Shown here: positions 10,385-22,762 of the stretch, piece after piece
Numbering within the stretch: the stretch's first letter is position 1
Layout: the number at the start of each line of letters is the position of its first letter
Assembly: GCF_000264905.1 (NCBI RefSeq)
Contig: NW_006763138.1
Span: forward strand, 2,008,375 to 2,072,374
Direction: 5' to 3'
Length of the DNA: 64,000 bases
Source of the DNA: Stereum hirsutum FP-91666 SS1
Taxonomy: Eukaryota; Basidiomycota; Agaricomycetes; Russulales; Stereaceae
Position numbers and translations under genes: made by a program
Notes under the pieces: model-generated
Told to the model about the DNA's origin: nothing
The model's database searches: none
What the model saw: the letters and a program-made list of their open reading frames with translations, nothing else

Positions 10385-12501
10385 ATGTCTCCAACCATCA
10401 GCGGACTATGCTCGACATTGACCTACTACTGGCGTCCACTTGCCTCTCCCTTCACCTTCCTACCGACGCGTCTTAGAGGTCTGGGTGCTTTTCTGGCTGT
10501 GTGCTCAGTACTCGCCACATTCGCTTTCTTTAATTTTCTTCCTTACGATGCCATTGACGACCGCATCGCCTGCTCATTGCATGATGAGATATTTCGCCGC
10601 CCGTCGCCATCACTGGTCGGGTTCCACAGTAGAGAGGATGGAGGCTTAAGTCTGGACGAGGTCATGCGGATGATTGAATCAACTGCAGGTCTATTTGCGA
10701 GGGACTACAGCCTTGGATTGGGTTGGAATAATGTACGTCTGTCGTATTTCTCGGGAACTACAGTTGCAGCAGTTATTCACTCGCTATTTGATGAAACGCG
10801 CTTCGGAAGATGCGATACATCATCGAATCAGCGGCGCTCCAGGCGAAAATTTTGAACAGGACGTTGGTGGTCCCATCCTTCATCTATGCTCGATCCTGCG
10901 AGCATGAGATGTACGCATTCCAGTTTCCTATTGCATCGGTTGTTCCAATTACAGCGGTTTCTCTAGGTCTATTTGCGGAGATTATTTCGACATGGTCAAT
11001 CGGAACGACGCTATCGGCTCGAGCGAGTGGCGCAATCTTCCGCCTGTCCAACAGATGGCGTTCCGCATCCCCATATCCACTATGCTCAATATCACTCTAC
11101 TCAGACAAACACAACCTGTCATTCTTCTCTCCGACTATCTACGGCTACACGGACTTACTCCCGAAATCGAACAGTCAAATGGAGTCTGGCATCGCGAGCT
11201 GTACCACTCTAGAACGAACATCATGACTGGTAAGAAGCCTACCCTCTTCGTTATTAAGAACAAGTGGTACGATCCTTCCGGGACTCTTCGCGTGGACGTT
11301 CTTCCTCACGCAATCCGAGAACGGGGAATCTGGACACTCGGTGTCGGGGACGATGTTACGGGACCTATTGGGCGATGGAAGGAGACTCGGGACGATTCTG
11401 TGGATGTGGTGGCGAAATGCTTGGATTCCGCTGCCAGGGATCGTGGCCGAGGATGGCTGGAGTGGAATGAAGCGAGACGAGCGGTGCTGGGTTGTGAGCC
11501 GTCCATTGTGTTAGTCGAAGATGGCAACCTTTCGGATCGGACATTGGAGAGATTTGTTATGAATAATGGGTGGGAAGTGGTACACACATATCGAGGACTG
11601 TGAGTTCCTTCTCCTCTTAACTTGCTCTCAACCTTTCCTTGTCAGAAACCAATCATCCGTGTTTTGTACGTTCAAGCAACAACCACGAGTTTGCAAAGGC
11701 CGTCGTTGAGCCTATGCGAACAGTTGCCCCTCGCTCTATGCTGCGAAGTTTCAAGGATGAATATGGCCACATTACGGATGATGTCTTGATTATTGAAGGC
11801 GAGATTCATCTCGAACGAAAACCGGTGGGTCTTCGTCCTCATACGCTTGACTTGGACACTGATTCCACGCTTCGAACATCATCCTTCAGGGATCCCTTCT
11901 ATTTACGACCTCCAGAGCTCGCGATGCCTACACCTCGATGGTCCTCGATCATGTCCGACCTCCAGATAGTGTGTATGCGCTCGCGGAGGTCTTGGATGCA
12001 CGAATGAGAGACGTGAACGAGGGACGGGTTTGGATGGGTGCGCACATGAGGCGTGGCGACTGTACGTCCTTAATCCTATGTCTTGATATATTCAATCTGA
12101 TATTCTTCTGTCCGCGATAGTTCTCCGTATTGGGTGGGCGCCATCGTCAATTGAGCATCACGTACAGCGCGTCAAGGAGCACCTTGATTCTGGCCGGAAA
12201 ACACTTAATGACCTCATTCGAGGTGGCTCAGATTTGTTGCAGATGTACGAAATCCCGATCATCGATACGGAGAGCTCGATTCCCGCTCCAGCTCAGTCAC
12301 CTCGGGAGAACGACCGGTTCGTGATGCCTTATTTTTCTTATTACATGTACACCCGTCTTCTACAGCCGTGCGCTGGTGGAGCAGGCCCTATTGGCGAGAG
12401 CCGGTTTCGTGTATGGGCATGGGCGGAGTAGTTTTGCGGGGGGCATGGTGAATATGCGGGCGCGGGCGGGAAAAGATGTTAGAACAGTCGATCTCGACTG
12501 A
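10385..12501 (+). CDS. GDP-fucose O-fucosyltransferase-like type II membrane protein, C-terminal block missing
   Basis: Exons 10385-10732, 10810-10910, 10967-11599, 11677-11824, 11890-12061, 12121-12316 and 12366-12501 join in frame to about 577 residues. A single hydrophobic segment at residues 33-52 marks a type II Golgi/ER protein. The rest follows the fungal CMR1/O-fucosyltransferase-like family as I know it: GWNN, RYIIESAALQAKILNRTLVV, MVNRNDAIG, VLDHVRPPDSVYALAEVLDA, then WMGAHMRRGDF, the conserved HxRRGDF nucleotide-sugar motif. The C-terminal end (ALVEQALLARAGF, SSFAGGMVNMRA) is also typical. Between SPREND and ALVEQ the family normally has about 40-45 residues including an ATDERDP-like motif; here they are absent. 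The last junction needs either a 49-bp intron with a GTTCGT donor, as modelled, or a +1 frameshift. The enzyme may be inactive. The target protein is unknown. Confidence 0.8.
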
Positions 12502-13109
12502 CGCTTCCACGCCGTGGCTTTGCATGATATTTGTCTGGGGTATTTAAATTTAATAAATGGATCTACATATATGGTGGTCCATTATTCTGGCTACGGGACA
12601 GTGCGATCAATCAATTTTGGTCGCAAAGCGGATCGAACTCGGGAAGAAGGACGCGGGATGTTATCTGACTTAGTATGTAACGGTCTGAATCAGAATTTGG
12701 CACGCTTGATCTGACGAAAAGCAAAATACTATAAGCCCTGAATTTCTCTTGGGTTGCACCATCGATCGCGTGCATCGTTGCAAGCAAACTGGCGGAGGCG
12801 ATTCGGAATGACACCGGAGGTCGGTCGACGGAACTGAGCCACGCGAGCGATGCCGGGCTGATAAGATTAGCGCCGATCTTCCCACTCATCCTGGCTGTGT
12901 CTTTTCTTTCCTCGTTGTTGCTCCCGCTCTCCTTCTCCTTCTCTGCGTATCGTTGGCTTCAAATATACTCGGGAAGCCTACTTCTCAAGTAATGGTGGAT
13001 TTTTCTCTCCGCTGTACAACTTCCGCATGGCTTGACTTGCATCACAGGGTGACGCAGCCCTATGCGTCGCACGCGAGTAGTTGACCCATCTTCGCCTACG
13101 CTTGTCGAA
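12502..13109. other. intergenic, nothing recognised
   Basis: 3' flank of the fucosyltransferase-like gene. Minus-strand frames at 12611-12889 overlap in two phases, as random open frames do. No RNA gene or repeat was identified. Confidence 0.4.
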
Positions 13110-13700
13110 CGGAATATCGCCTAGGGACTATCCACCCTATGACCTTTCTTGTCTTCATATCCTCGGCGCTCCAACTTCAACGTAACAGACCAGCTCAAGG
13201 GTTCCACAGTATTCATTCATGCGTGCTTCATCCGCAATCGAATCGAGGCGATCCTCGAACTCTCGATGTTGAGAGGTTGAAGACGCTCCTGATAGTTTCT
13301 GGGAATGTTTAGTAGGTGAAGGAGGTAGGGAAGGTGTTTGGAAAATAGGGAGGCTCTTTGCGAGAAGTGGTATAGTGCATTTGTTGATCAATAATGTGGG
13401 ACCTTGAGTCTTCGTTCCGACCTTGATGGTAGTTGTATCGGGCCCACTGAACAATGATAGCTTCTGGAATTCAGGCTGGCGAGACCGTTGGATGAGGATG
13501 AATATCAGATCTCTATTCTCTACAAAACCAGGTATGTCTACCCCGTGTTTCCAAGTTAAAGCAACGTGCCCGTCCACTGATTTTTTGGCGTGATAAAGTC
13601 ATCTCACCCTTAGGCCTGTGCTCTTCGATCTCGAACTTCTCCCATTGCTTCGACCCATGGTGTCACCGACTACGCCGGGGATTTCAGGATACCATCAATT
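13110..13700 (+). pseudogene. decayed sequence related to 7680-8240, possible short-chain dehydrogenase remnant (copy 2)
   Basis: Second member of the degraded pair that flanks the fucosyltransferase-like gene. Shared landmarks with copy 1 include CAACTTCAACGTAACA, GGCGAGACCGTTGGAT and GATCTCGAACTT. The plus strand shows VHLLINNVG in the position of an SDR NNAG motif and, further on, LFDLELLPLLR against LFNLELRPLLK in copy 1. Stops and indels break the frame repeatedly. The call of homology between the two copies is sounder than the family name. Confidence 0.35.
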
Positions 13701-15826
13701 GAATAGCAATGGCACGGCATTGCGGTTATCCATGTACGTAACGCACTTCATGAACTCCCATATTTTTCCATCATTTTTGGGTGGGGGTTCGCTAACTCGC
13801 GCGCACCCGAACTCACACCACAGCCTCATCCACAGTACCTCCTCCTAATACACTGAACAACTGAAGATCCTACACCTAGCAAGACGCATCAACGTAGTCT
13901 GTGGAAATTATGCACTCCTCGCAGGTGCACCCACGCCGTTCCAGGTGCGCTTACTTCTCTATTCGGAAGTATCTCCCTCGATGTCTTGAATGACAATATT
14001 AACTACGGCGTACCCGATGCCGTTCGGGGCATCAATTGAGAGCTTGTTGAATGAGGATAGGAAGGGTGTGGTGCTAGCAATCAGTTTGTGAGGCGTGATT
14101 ATGGCGTTTTTCAGAAGGGATATGCAGTAATAAGGTAAGGAGGGGCGAAGGGTGACTGACGGTGGTGGTGGCCTAAGTCAAGCTTCCTCGTGTTTGACTC
14201 CACGGTGCTCGTTCAAATTACCAGTGATCCTTTCGCTCAAATACGCCTCTAAGGTGTCTGAGGAACGTCTCTATCTGAGGCCAGTGGTGTTGGCGCTCCT
14301 GAAACCATTTGGACTATTGCTTCATACCCATCGTCATCCACCGCCACACCATTGAACTCTCTTCTAAGATCATCGCTTTCCCTTGCGCTTTTCATGAGGC
14401 CTTCACATGTTGGCTCTCTGTGCCTCGCACGAAATATTTGGTTGTAGCCTTGAACGGGCTTCGTTTCCAACTCAGGTTTCCTACTCCTTCCCTGCCTATA
14501 TTCTTCTGGGAACATACACACGTCCACACCTGAAGGAAACCCGCTTCTTCACCGCCAATTTCCTTATGAATCTCTGGGTATTACGCTGCGGTCATCCATT
14601 CAAACGTGTACGGTTTGTTCGCTATGCAGTTCCCTCTTCCACATACTTTTGCTGATCTCAATTACTAGCGGAAATTCAGCCATTCCGCTGCTGCCATAGC
14701 GAGCTACATAACTGACATTGTCGTTCACGGATATCTGTTTAAAATAACCTCGTGCATCCAAATCGCACTCTCACATACCGTGAAGCGATTTGGCCAGTAT
14801 GGTCTAGCCCACCGCAAGGTTGAATGTTGTTGAAGGCGTCATGGCTTGCTCGGGCAATAGGTATGGCCCGTCCTCGATTGACATTGCGAGGTACTTACTC
14901 AATTTCTCGAAGCTAATTTAGTCCTGCGATGATCCGTATCTTGTTGGCACCAGCCACATATCATGAGCATGTTGCGCCACTGTTTCCTGTTCAGATATCT
15001 GCTTCAGGACTTCACGACCACCTGTTGCCATAACCAATTTTTGTTTTGGGCATCTCCTCCGGGTTTGTCGTAAATGCTCCGCCCTTACCGCATTCCACTT
15101 CGCTCAACCTATGTTTGTTTCTCTCATTCTCAGGCCCCGCCGCGAATCGTTCTCGCATACCCCTATGTGCGCTCGCAGGCAGACATTAGACCTGCTGATT
15201 CCGTATGCTCTGTCATGCCGCAGCCGTTCTGCGAGGCTTATTGTGTCACCTCGTTCTCCGTTTAACCTCGCTACCTCGTGGGACTGGTTTGGATCCTGAG
15301 TCTTTCGTATTCAGTTCGTTACCTGCGGTGAAGCGGTGAAGCGAACTGGACTCTTTCCGCAACGAGTTTTACGCTACGCCTTCCAATCACTATTACTCAC
15401 GATCGATAACAATTCGTCAAGTGATGTGGACTGTCCCAGAAGGCCGTCGGGGTCTCGAACGCCTTTGGATGAGGAGGTGCCATAAACGTGTCGTCTACCT
15501 AACACGATGGTCCACAGTCAATAAAGCCGACCTAGCACCAAGGTATGTAATCGCTCCATCCACGTCTACATTTCGATTAATGGTGCTGTCTCCACTATGA
15601 GAACAGTAATGGTCCCTTGTGGGAATTTATGTGGAGTACCAAGGAACAATCCTCCGAGCTTACGTATCGTAGCTAGGGAAGTCGACGCTCACAAACCCCT
15701 CTCTTCGGTGGTCCCTTTCCGCAACAATATTTCGCCATGCTCGGTGGATCGTATATATTGGCGCCCTTCGTGGATGTGAGCCTGAAAGTATCACCCCTTG
15801 GCGACAAGTAGTGTTTTCTCATCATC
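13701..15826. other. intergenic, no gene recognised
   Basis: About 2.1 kb with only short, unsupported frames (14249-14527 minus, 14407-14655 plus, 15074-15299 plus). Composition is balanced and no tandem repeat stands out. The right part must hold the promoter of the P450 gene starting at 15827. Confidence 0.35.
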
Positions 15827-18144
15827 ATGGCGAGCCATAGTCACGAATTACTACTGGTAACTCTTGCTTTTTTGTCCTTACTTGTTATACGAACATTCTT
15901 TCGCCGTCAATACAACTCGTCTGGTCTGCCGTACCCACCTGGTCCTCCGCCCACCTTTATATTCGGTAACTTGTTCGACGTACCAAAGAAGCGTGCGCCT
16001 TTTGCTTTCGCTGAATGGTCGAAACGTTACAACAGTAAACCATATTTTCTGTCGTTAATCAACCTTGGACTTGCTGACGATCTGGGACCTCGCCTCGGTC
16101 CAGGTGAAATTGTATCATTCCATATCCCTGGCTCACACACTATCATCATCAACTCCGCAAAGGTCGCAAAGGTTATCTTTGAGCAGAGATCATCCATTTA
16201 CTCCGATAGGCAGCATCACGAGATGCTATACTTGTAAGTGAACCTTGTTCTAAACTACCTGTTACTAGATAATCAATATGAGCATTAGGACGGGCTGGGA
16301 TCTAAACTTCGCCTTCATGAGATACGGCCCTTCCTGGCGTGCTCATCGTCGTATCGTCCATCAATATTTCCGCTCTGACGCCATGGAGAAGTTTTACCCA
16401 CTCCTCGTCTGTCGAAACAACCAACTATTACAAAACCTCCTGAGAGATCCTGAGAATGTGGTCGATCAGCTAAAGCAGTGCGCACGTCAGATTCAATACT
16501 CGTCATGACTATTTATGGTCTAAAATCCGTCTTCTTGTCCGTACTAGTCATGCAGGATCCCTTCCGATGAAGCTTTCGTACGATTACAATATCGACGCAA
16601 ACGGAGACCCTCTGATCCAAAAGGTCGAGGAATCGATGTCTGTGCTGGCCCAAATTATGATCCCTGGGCACTTCCTCGTTGAGTCATATCCATTCCGTGA
16701 GCGCTTTCCGTTCCATATATTCTGCAGCATCCGTTTTACCGGAATACATGTGGACGTTAAGCCCTAACAATGTTCGTCTCACCTCTTGTTTTAACCTTGT
16801 AGTGGCTCGTCTTCCGGAATGGATTCCGGGGATCTCCGGATTCAAGGCGTGTACTCGGAAAACGAGAGTCCTCAACTACTCGATTGAAAACGAATTGTTC
16901 GAAAAAACGAAGAATCAAATAGTGCGTCATTTCTTTTCCTATTGGTTCTCCGTGGTGGCGTGTGTTCAAACGCGTTCCTTATTTCCCCTGCGATGTCATG
17001 TGATTCAGGCTGCTGGAACGCCGCCACCGTCCCTCCTGGCAGATGCTCTCCATAAGAACAATCAAGGAGAGCCTGGAGAGTTTGTCATCAAAAGGGCTTT
17101 TGCCACCATTCACGTCGGTTCGTCTAACCGTTCCCTCGGCTCAACAAATACCACGTTCAATTTCCTGATATAAATCGAATTGGCTCACAGCGGCGGCTGA
17201 CACAGTAAGTCCTTGTTTAGGCTATATAATCAATTCAACACTAATGATACGTAGTCCATGGCAGCGCTCACGGGAGCGATGGTGGCTCTCATACATCACC
17301 CTCATGTCCAAGCTCGCGCTCAGGCCGAAATAGATCTCATCGTGGGCAGGGACCGACTCCCCAACTTCACGGATATGGACGAATTGCCCTACGTTTCGGC
17401 GATATGTAGGGAGGTGATGCGCTGGAAACTTGTCACCCCAATGGCTGTGAGTCATGCGGCCGTAAAAGACGACATATTCGAAGGTTACTTCATTCCTAAG
17501 GGTAAGATTATGGTGTATTTTCTCCTTGCTATAGGGACTAACTTTTAATGCCATGGATAGGTTCTACCGTCGTCGGGAATTCTTGGTATGTATTGGCTAT
17601 CCATTATACAGCCGGTAATCTCATGTATAAACATCTGTATATGCAGGGCAATTCTCCATGATCCGGAACTCTACCCTGATCCAGAGCGCTTCCACCCAGA
17701 GCGCTTTCTGACGCCCGGTGGCACACTAAACGATGACGAAATTTTGGCATCTTTTGGATTTGGTAGAAGGTATGTTATACGTTGCTGTCTATTGTCTTTC
17801 CACGGGCTGCGCTCATGGCGCTGGTTGTACGAGTAGAATATGCCCCGGCCGACACCTAGCAAGTGCCACCTTGTGGTTATCTGTTGTATATCTTCTAGCT
17901 GTCTTCGATATCGTAAAGATGAAGGACGAGAAAGGGAAGGACATTGAGGTGACAACAGAATGGGTGGACAGTGGCATTAGGTGCGTGTCGTGTCTATGTA
18001 GTTTTCCTTTCGGAGGCACATTTTGATGTGTATATTTCGGCTTCTTTCAGTCGTCCGATGCCGTTCCAATGCACTGTCCGTCCTAGAGATGCGAGGGCCG
18101 TAGATTTGATACAGTCACTGGACGTGAGCGTGCCAGTTTCATGA
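15827..18144 (+). CDS. cytochrome P450 monooxygenase (OrdA-like), one frameshift
   Basis: Twelve exons read out about 527 residues: 15827-16034, 16104-16233, 16289-16517, 16556-16696, 16803-16921, 17009-17117, 17191-17204, 17255-17501, 17561-17585, 17647-17769, 17837-17980, 18051-18144. An N-terminal anchor and the hinge LPYPPGPPP target it to the ER. All landmarks are present: C-helix WRAHRRIVHQYF, I-helix AAADTS, K-helix EVMR (ExxR), PERFHPERF, and the haem-binding FGFGRRICPG with its cysteine ligand. It belongs with the large Agaricomycete P450 groups that oxidise small hydrophobic compounds; the substrate is unknown. Between 16478 and 16490 the frame must slip by one base to join LKQ to ILVMTIYG, so the gene is either a recent pseudogene or carries a sequencing error. 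The 38-bp intron at 16518 has an atypical GTCTAA donor. Exon 7 is only 14 nt. A broken paralog lies at 830-1684. Confidence 0.85.
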
Positions 18145-19130
18145 ACACGGTCGAACAGGAAGTTGCGGTTCTAATCAACCAGTGGGATCATGGGACAATG
18201 AATACAGCATATAACATTGTAGAAACTTGAGTAGAATCTGCATACAAATCATTTTCCCTGTCTGTCGAGTGCAGATTGAACACTGGCCCCACACTACGCT
18301 AAGGTAGAAACCGTGTGGCGTACACTTACTTCGCAGCCTTTCTTCACTGACTACTTACGCGACCTCCACCGTACAGTTACGCAGTGTCATTCCCGTTCAG
18401 GCTAACATAAAACTCAGAAGTTGTCCGCGAAGATAACGCCCTGATCGCACATGCAGAGAAGACGACTAACTGCGATGGTTGCAGCAGCCATGTCTCGTGA
18501 CGATCGTGTAGTGAAAGAGCTCCCGTTCCGTAAAAGTGACAATCCACCTTGCACCATGAGATCAGTCAGCTACTTGGAGTTTGGCTAGTTCCCGGAGTGG
18601 GTCGGTTTCCTCGGCTTCGCGGAAGAAGAGAGGGTCTGTAAACTCCTCACGGACGAGATTTAGTACACCCTATTCAACGAGGTCGACGAAAATTTGTTTA
18701 GTAACCCTTGACAACCGCTGGACAGTTAAGTTTCGTTCTAATCGATACGTCAATGCTCAAACTGTGGAGACCATAAATCGTTGTTACCGTAATAAAAACC
18801 TAAAAACGGCGCTCTACGTCTACGTCTTTCGAAGTACAATCTCTCAGTACATCCGCGCCTCGATTTTCAGATCGTGACCTCGTCTGTTCGTCCGAACCAA
18901 TATGTCCGGGACGATACTTAGCAATCGTTCAGGTCGGGATGGGTGTGCAAGAGGAGCACGCGAGGGGAGAATTGAATACTGTCGTGGCACATTCACACCT
19001 TCGGAAGATAGACATTTCGGTATATCGAAATCTGGAGAGAGTGCTATAAACAATGGCAAAATACGAGCACATCGTGATATTTATACCCTACTGCTGCCCA
19101 TGCGGAATAGACGCCTGCAGAGGCTGAATA
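18145..19130. other. region between two genes ending toward each other, nothing recognised
   Basis: The P450 (plus) and the aldo-keto reductase (minus) converge here, so this holds two 3' flanks. The plus frames at 18581-18877 and 18902-19255 have no family match, and the latter overlaps the reductase's last exon in antisense. Confidence 0.4.
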
Positions 19131-20753
19131 TCAAAGTGTGCGAACGCAGTGAGCAACCATGGATACGTCCCGTACTGCCCCTGTATCAATCCAGTTCGTC
19201 AGCGCGATTTTCCATAAACTTTGGACATAGGAGCGATGAAAAAGACGTGCTATGAGTTTTGCAGGGAAGCCAACATCAAAAGGCAACACATCATCGATGA
19301 ACTTGACCTGTTCGGGACTGAGGCTGATGCTCAACGCTTCACTATTAGCTTGTAGGTGCTCGACCTTCCGGCCTCCGATGATCGGGAAGACGAAGGGCGC
19401 TTTGTGCATAGTGTACGCAATAGCAACTAGGCGCGAGTGTCAGTCAGCGTCTTGTTCAACGATACGACAATGATTGAGTCCAGAGAGGGGCTGAGACGCA
19501 CCAGCGGTGATATGCTTCGCCCCTACCTGCTCTGCGACCTTCTCGAGAGCAGCGCACATCTTCTTCTCCGATTCGTTCCGCTGCCAATCTCCCAACAAGC
19601 TCCGTCCTTTCTCGCCGGAGATACTACGGGCCTCTTCGTCAGCATCGGTGCGGATGTGACCACCGGCGAGCACATTCCAGAGAGTGAGTGCGATACCTGC
19701 ACCCATAGAAAACCAAATAGAAGATAACGAGAATGTAAGCAGGTGTAAAAAGCGCGCGATGTGCGTACGGAGACCAAGGGGAGAAATGAGGAAGGAAGGA
19801 TTGACGCCGTACCTTCATGACGACACATGGGAAGTATCTCCCGTTCGATGTCACGTTCGACGACGGAATAAGCGGCCTGGTAGACTACGAAGGGCGTTTT
19901 TCCAGTGTACTTGGCGTAGTCGTTTGCCTTAACCACGAACCAGGCCGGCGCATCCGAGATACCCTACATATGTCGAGAGATTGTGGCCGGTCAGTCGTTG
20001 CACACAAGTATGGAATGAAACAACGCGTCCAGGATGTGTGACGTACGAGATAGAGAACTTTCCCTGCGAGAACTAGTTGGTGGAGCCCGTCCATGATTTC
20101 CTCCACAGATGAGTGAAGATCCCAGTAGTGGACGTAGAGAATATCGATATAGTCCGTGTTAAGGAGTTTGAGACTGTTGGCGACGCTGATGCGGAGATTC
20201 TTCAGATTATTGCCGACATAGTTGGCTTGGGTCTTGATGGTAGGATCAGCACGCTTTGTCGAGTTGGTATACTGTGAGACCAACGTGAGTATGGTGGAGA
20301 TAGGAGCCATGAATGAAGTAAATAATTAGAGAGAAAAGGACGGGAGAAGAGGGGAGGGATGGACTGCTTACCTTGGTGGCGAGGACGATCTGATCGCGTA
20401 TTCCTCTCTCCTGCATCCATTCGCCGATAAACGCCTCCGAGGACCCATCTTGACTACAAGTGTATTAAGTAACTTAGGATGACCCAGAGCACTAGTAGAA
20501 AGACAGGGACATACTAGTTGCTCGCTGTATCGATGAAGTTTCCGCCTGCCTCGAAGTACGCGTCCAGAAGTTTGAACGAAGATTCCTTGTCCATGGCGCC
20601 GAACCCTACAGCAGCCCACTTATCACCGATAGACATCCCGCCAAGGCAAAGAGGGGAGACATGGATGGCCGCACGTGGAGCGAGTTGACGATACCGGCCA
20701 ACAGCCGGCACAGGACTTGGAAGTGTAGGGAAGAAAGACACTGTTGGTTTCAT
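19131..20753 (-). CDS. aldo-keto reductase, aryl-alcohol / norsolorinic acid reductase type
   Basis: Six exons (20753-20515, 20453-20372, 20271-20047, 19963-19813, 19696-19502, 19426-19131) join in frame to 395 residues, with introns of 61-116 bp. The four catalytic residues of the AKR superfamily are visible: Asp75 in NFIDTASN, Tyr80 in the next exon, Lys107 in IVLATK and His155 in ILYVHYWD. LCLGGMSIGDKW near the N-terminus and FVFPIIGGRKVEHLQANSEAL near the C-terminus (NADPH adenosine-binding region) complete the TIM barrel. It should be a soluble NADPH-dependent carbonyl reductase. Close fungal relatives act on aryl aldehydes in lignin-related metabolism or on aflatoxin intermediates; nothing here fixes the substrate. 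The last ~35 residues diverge from what I remember of the family. Confidence 0.9.
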
Positions 20754-22762
20754 CCCTCGTTTTGGTTCCTCCTGAATACGATGAGGGGAAGAGAGGTTAT
20801 GAGTGAGATGAACTATGAGTGAGATGGACAGACCGCTGGTTGTTTATAAGATCAAAGCTGAACCCCAGTTAGAAATTATATCCACTTCACGAAATGCCTT
20901 CGATCCACTTCATGAAACGCGTTCGTCGGGGGGATCCAATGAGGCCGGTGTCATAGCTGAGCATGTCGAAGGTCGTACGCACTGCAACATGTGGCCTGCA
21001 ACGGACGGAGGTTCGCAGGACCCACTCTGACCTCCGCGACCAGTCCATGGAGCTGCGCCGAGCGATCCACTGGTAGCGGTGGATAGTGCGGCGATTGTCA
21101 TGATCGTCTGTGGGAGAAGACAGACAGAAGTGAGTTCACTGAACCATCAGGCTGGGTACAGTCTTGACAGCGACAATATGCACTCCAGGTCGAGGTTGCA
21201 ACAAAATTTCTTGGGGAGTCCGAGCGGAGTCCGATTATAAAGCCCAGATGCAAGTATATACAGTGGTCGACGTGGATTGCATCAGAGCTCCTTTACCAGC
21301 AGTACATTCATACAGAGTGAGGACGCAAGAAAGAGGACGGTGTCTCCAAAGCACGAGAAGCAAAAGACAAGACTCGGAGCTCGGAGTGGCTGCATTTCAA
21401 ACCAAGCGCTCTGTGGCCACGCGAGCCTCACGCGAGGGAGGCCACGTCATCGCTTGGTCCCTTGACTGGAACTTCAACCAAACTTTTCAACACAATGCTC
21501 AGTGACATTTCCTCTGTTTCCCAGTCGCGCTCTGGCTAAGGTTGCAGGGTTTTGAGACTATCTTGGGTACAAACGCACATAAACCGTTTCTTTGGAGTCA
21601 TTGTATTTTATGACTAATGGCTTATCCGTTTCGTGCTTGTGCATTCTTGCTAACTGTGCGACAATTGTCGGTCGTCCTGGACTTGTCACAGATTCATGAG
21701 CATGAAGGGCCAAGTTTCTCCTTTCGTAATCGCATTGCGTTTCGATTGGAGGCTATACCATTTCCAACACTTCCCCGAAGGACCAGAATCCTACGACGAT
21801 TGTGACCCCGGCATTCATTGCCTCTCCGCTTACGCTGTCTCCTCGTATAACGTGGTCTTGAATCTCTGCGGAACAATCGATCCAGAACGTTAATCATTAC
21901 TGATTTTACCCATGCATAAGTGTGGGGCTTGCCTAGGTAATCGGCTGTAAATGTACCGGGGCCAAAGTCCTATTGGCGTCCGTGGCGCAAACTACGGCAT
22001 CTCCTCTCAATTTCAGTGCTCCAGTATCGCCAGTACTCTGTCTGGGGAGTTAACCGTGTATGGTGCACATGCCTTCCAGGAAACGATCCGCATAAACGCA
22101 TACCAGCATGCATGGAAGTCTTGACTAGAGCTTGTGAAAGTTGGAGGTACGGGTTCTCTCTTCCAATTTTTAATTTTGGATTGGGTTCTGTGAGACTCTC
22201 TGGTTCTACGCGCTGAGCTTTCGCTGCCTTAGGAATCTGATGTGGTTTGCCCCCCAGAACAGTTTCATTTGAATAGCCTGTGCCTTTCCAGACCACGCTC
22301 GGGAGTCAATACTTGGATGGAAGCCAAGTATTTTGAGCTTTGACTGCTTCTCTCCGTTTCCGCCGGCACGATTAAGTCTTTTCGCAGTCGGCGCTGTCCT
22401 CCAGCTGACTCAATGTCCAGAGCTATACTTTGTATGCCATTCGAGATTGAGACAGATGGTGTACAAATGTTAACGTTTGATTGAGCTATTGGCTGCCTAT
22501 TTTCTTCCCGTTGCTCGATTATCCTGCTGGGTTTAGGCTAGATTCTACGAAGAAGAGGGTGCTTTACGCACTGTTCCGCTGTCTCCTTGATGGGATTCTA
22601 TGAACGTTTCGGCGCTGTTTGCTATGAACACATATATATGGAGTCGCGCTGCGGGGCTCGGTAAGCACCTTACTCAGTTCTGCCTTTTGAATCTCGGATT
22701 CAGACCCTCACATCTCAATTTCTCTGCAGTCTTCCCTCGTCCTTCAACCGCCAGGTTTGAAG
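20754..22762. other. intergenic, no gene recognised
   Basis: Two divergently transcribed genes (aldo-keto reductase, minus; EF-hand protein, plus) share this ~2-kb region, which must hold both promoters. Short frames such as 20910-21101 minus and 21164-21505 plus have no support. Near 20806-20830 the string ATGAACTATGAGTGAGATG(G/A)A is locally repeated. Confidence 0.35.

Noticed and set aside
15827..20753. P450, aldo-keto reductase and nearby methyltransferases as a secondary-metabolite cluster
   Set aside because: No polyketide synthase, NRPS, terpene cyclase, transporter or cluster regulator was found, and several members are broken or far apart.
20910..21101. Short minus-strand peptide as a mating pheromone precursor near the ICMT-like genes
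   Set aside because: No C-terminal CAAX box at its stop, and it is 15 kb away from the methyltransferases.
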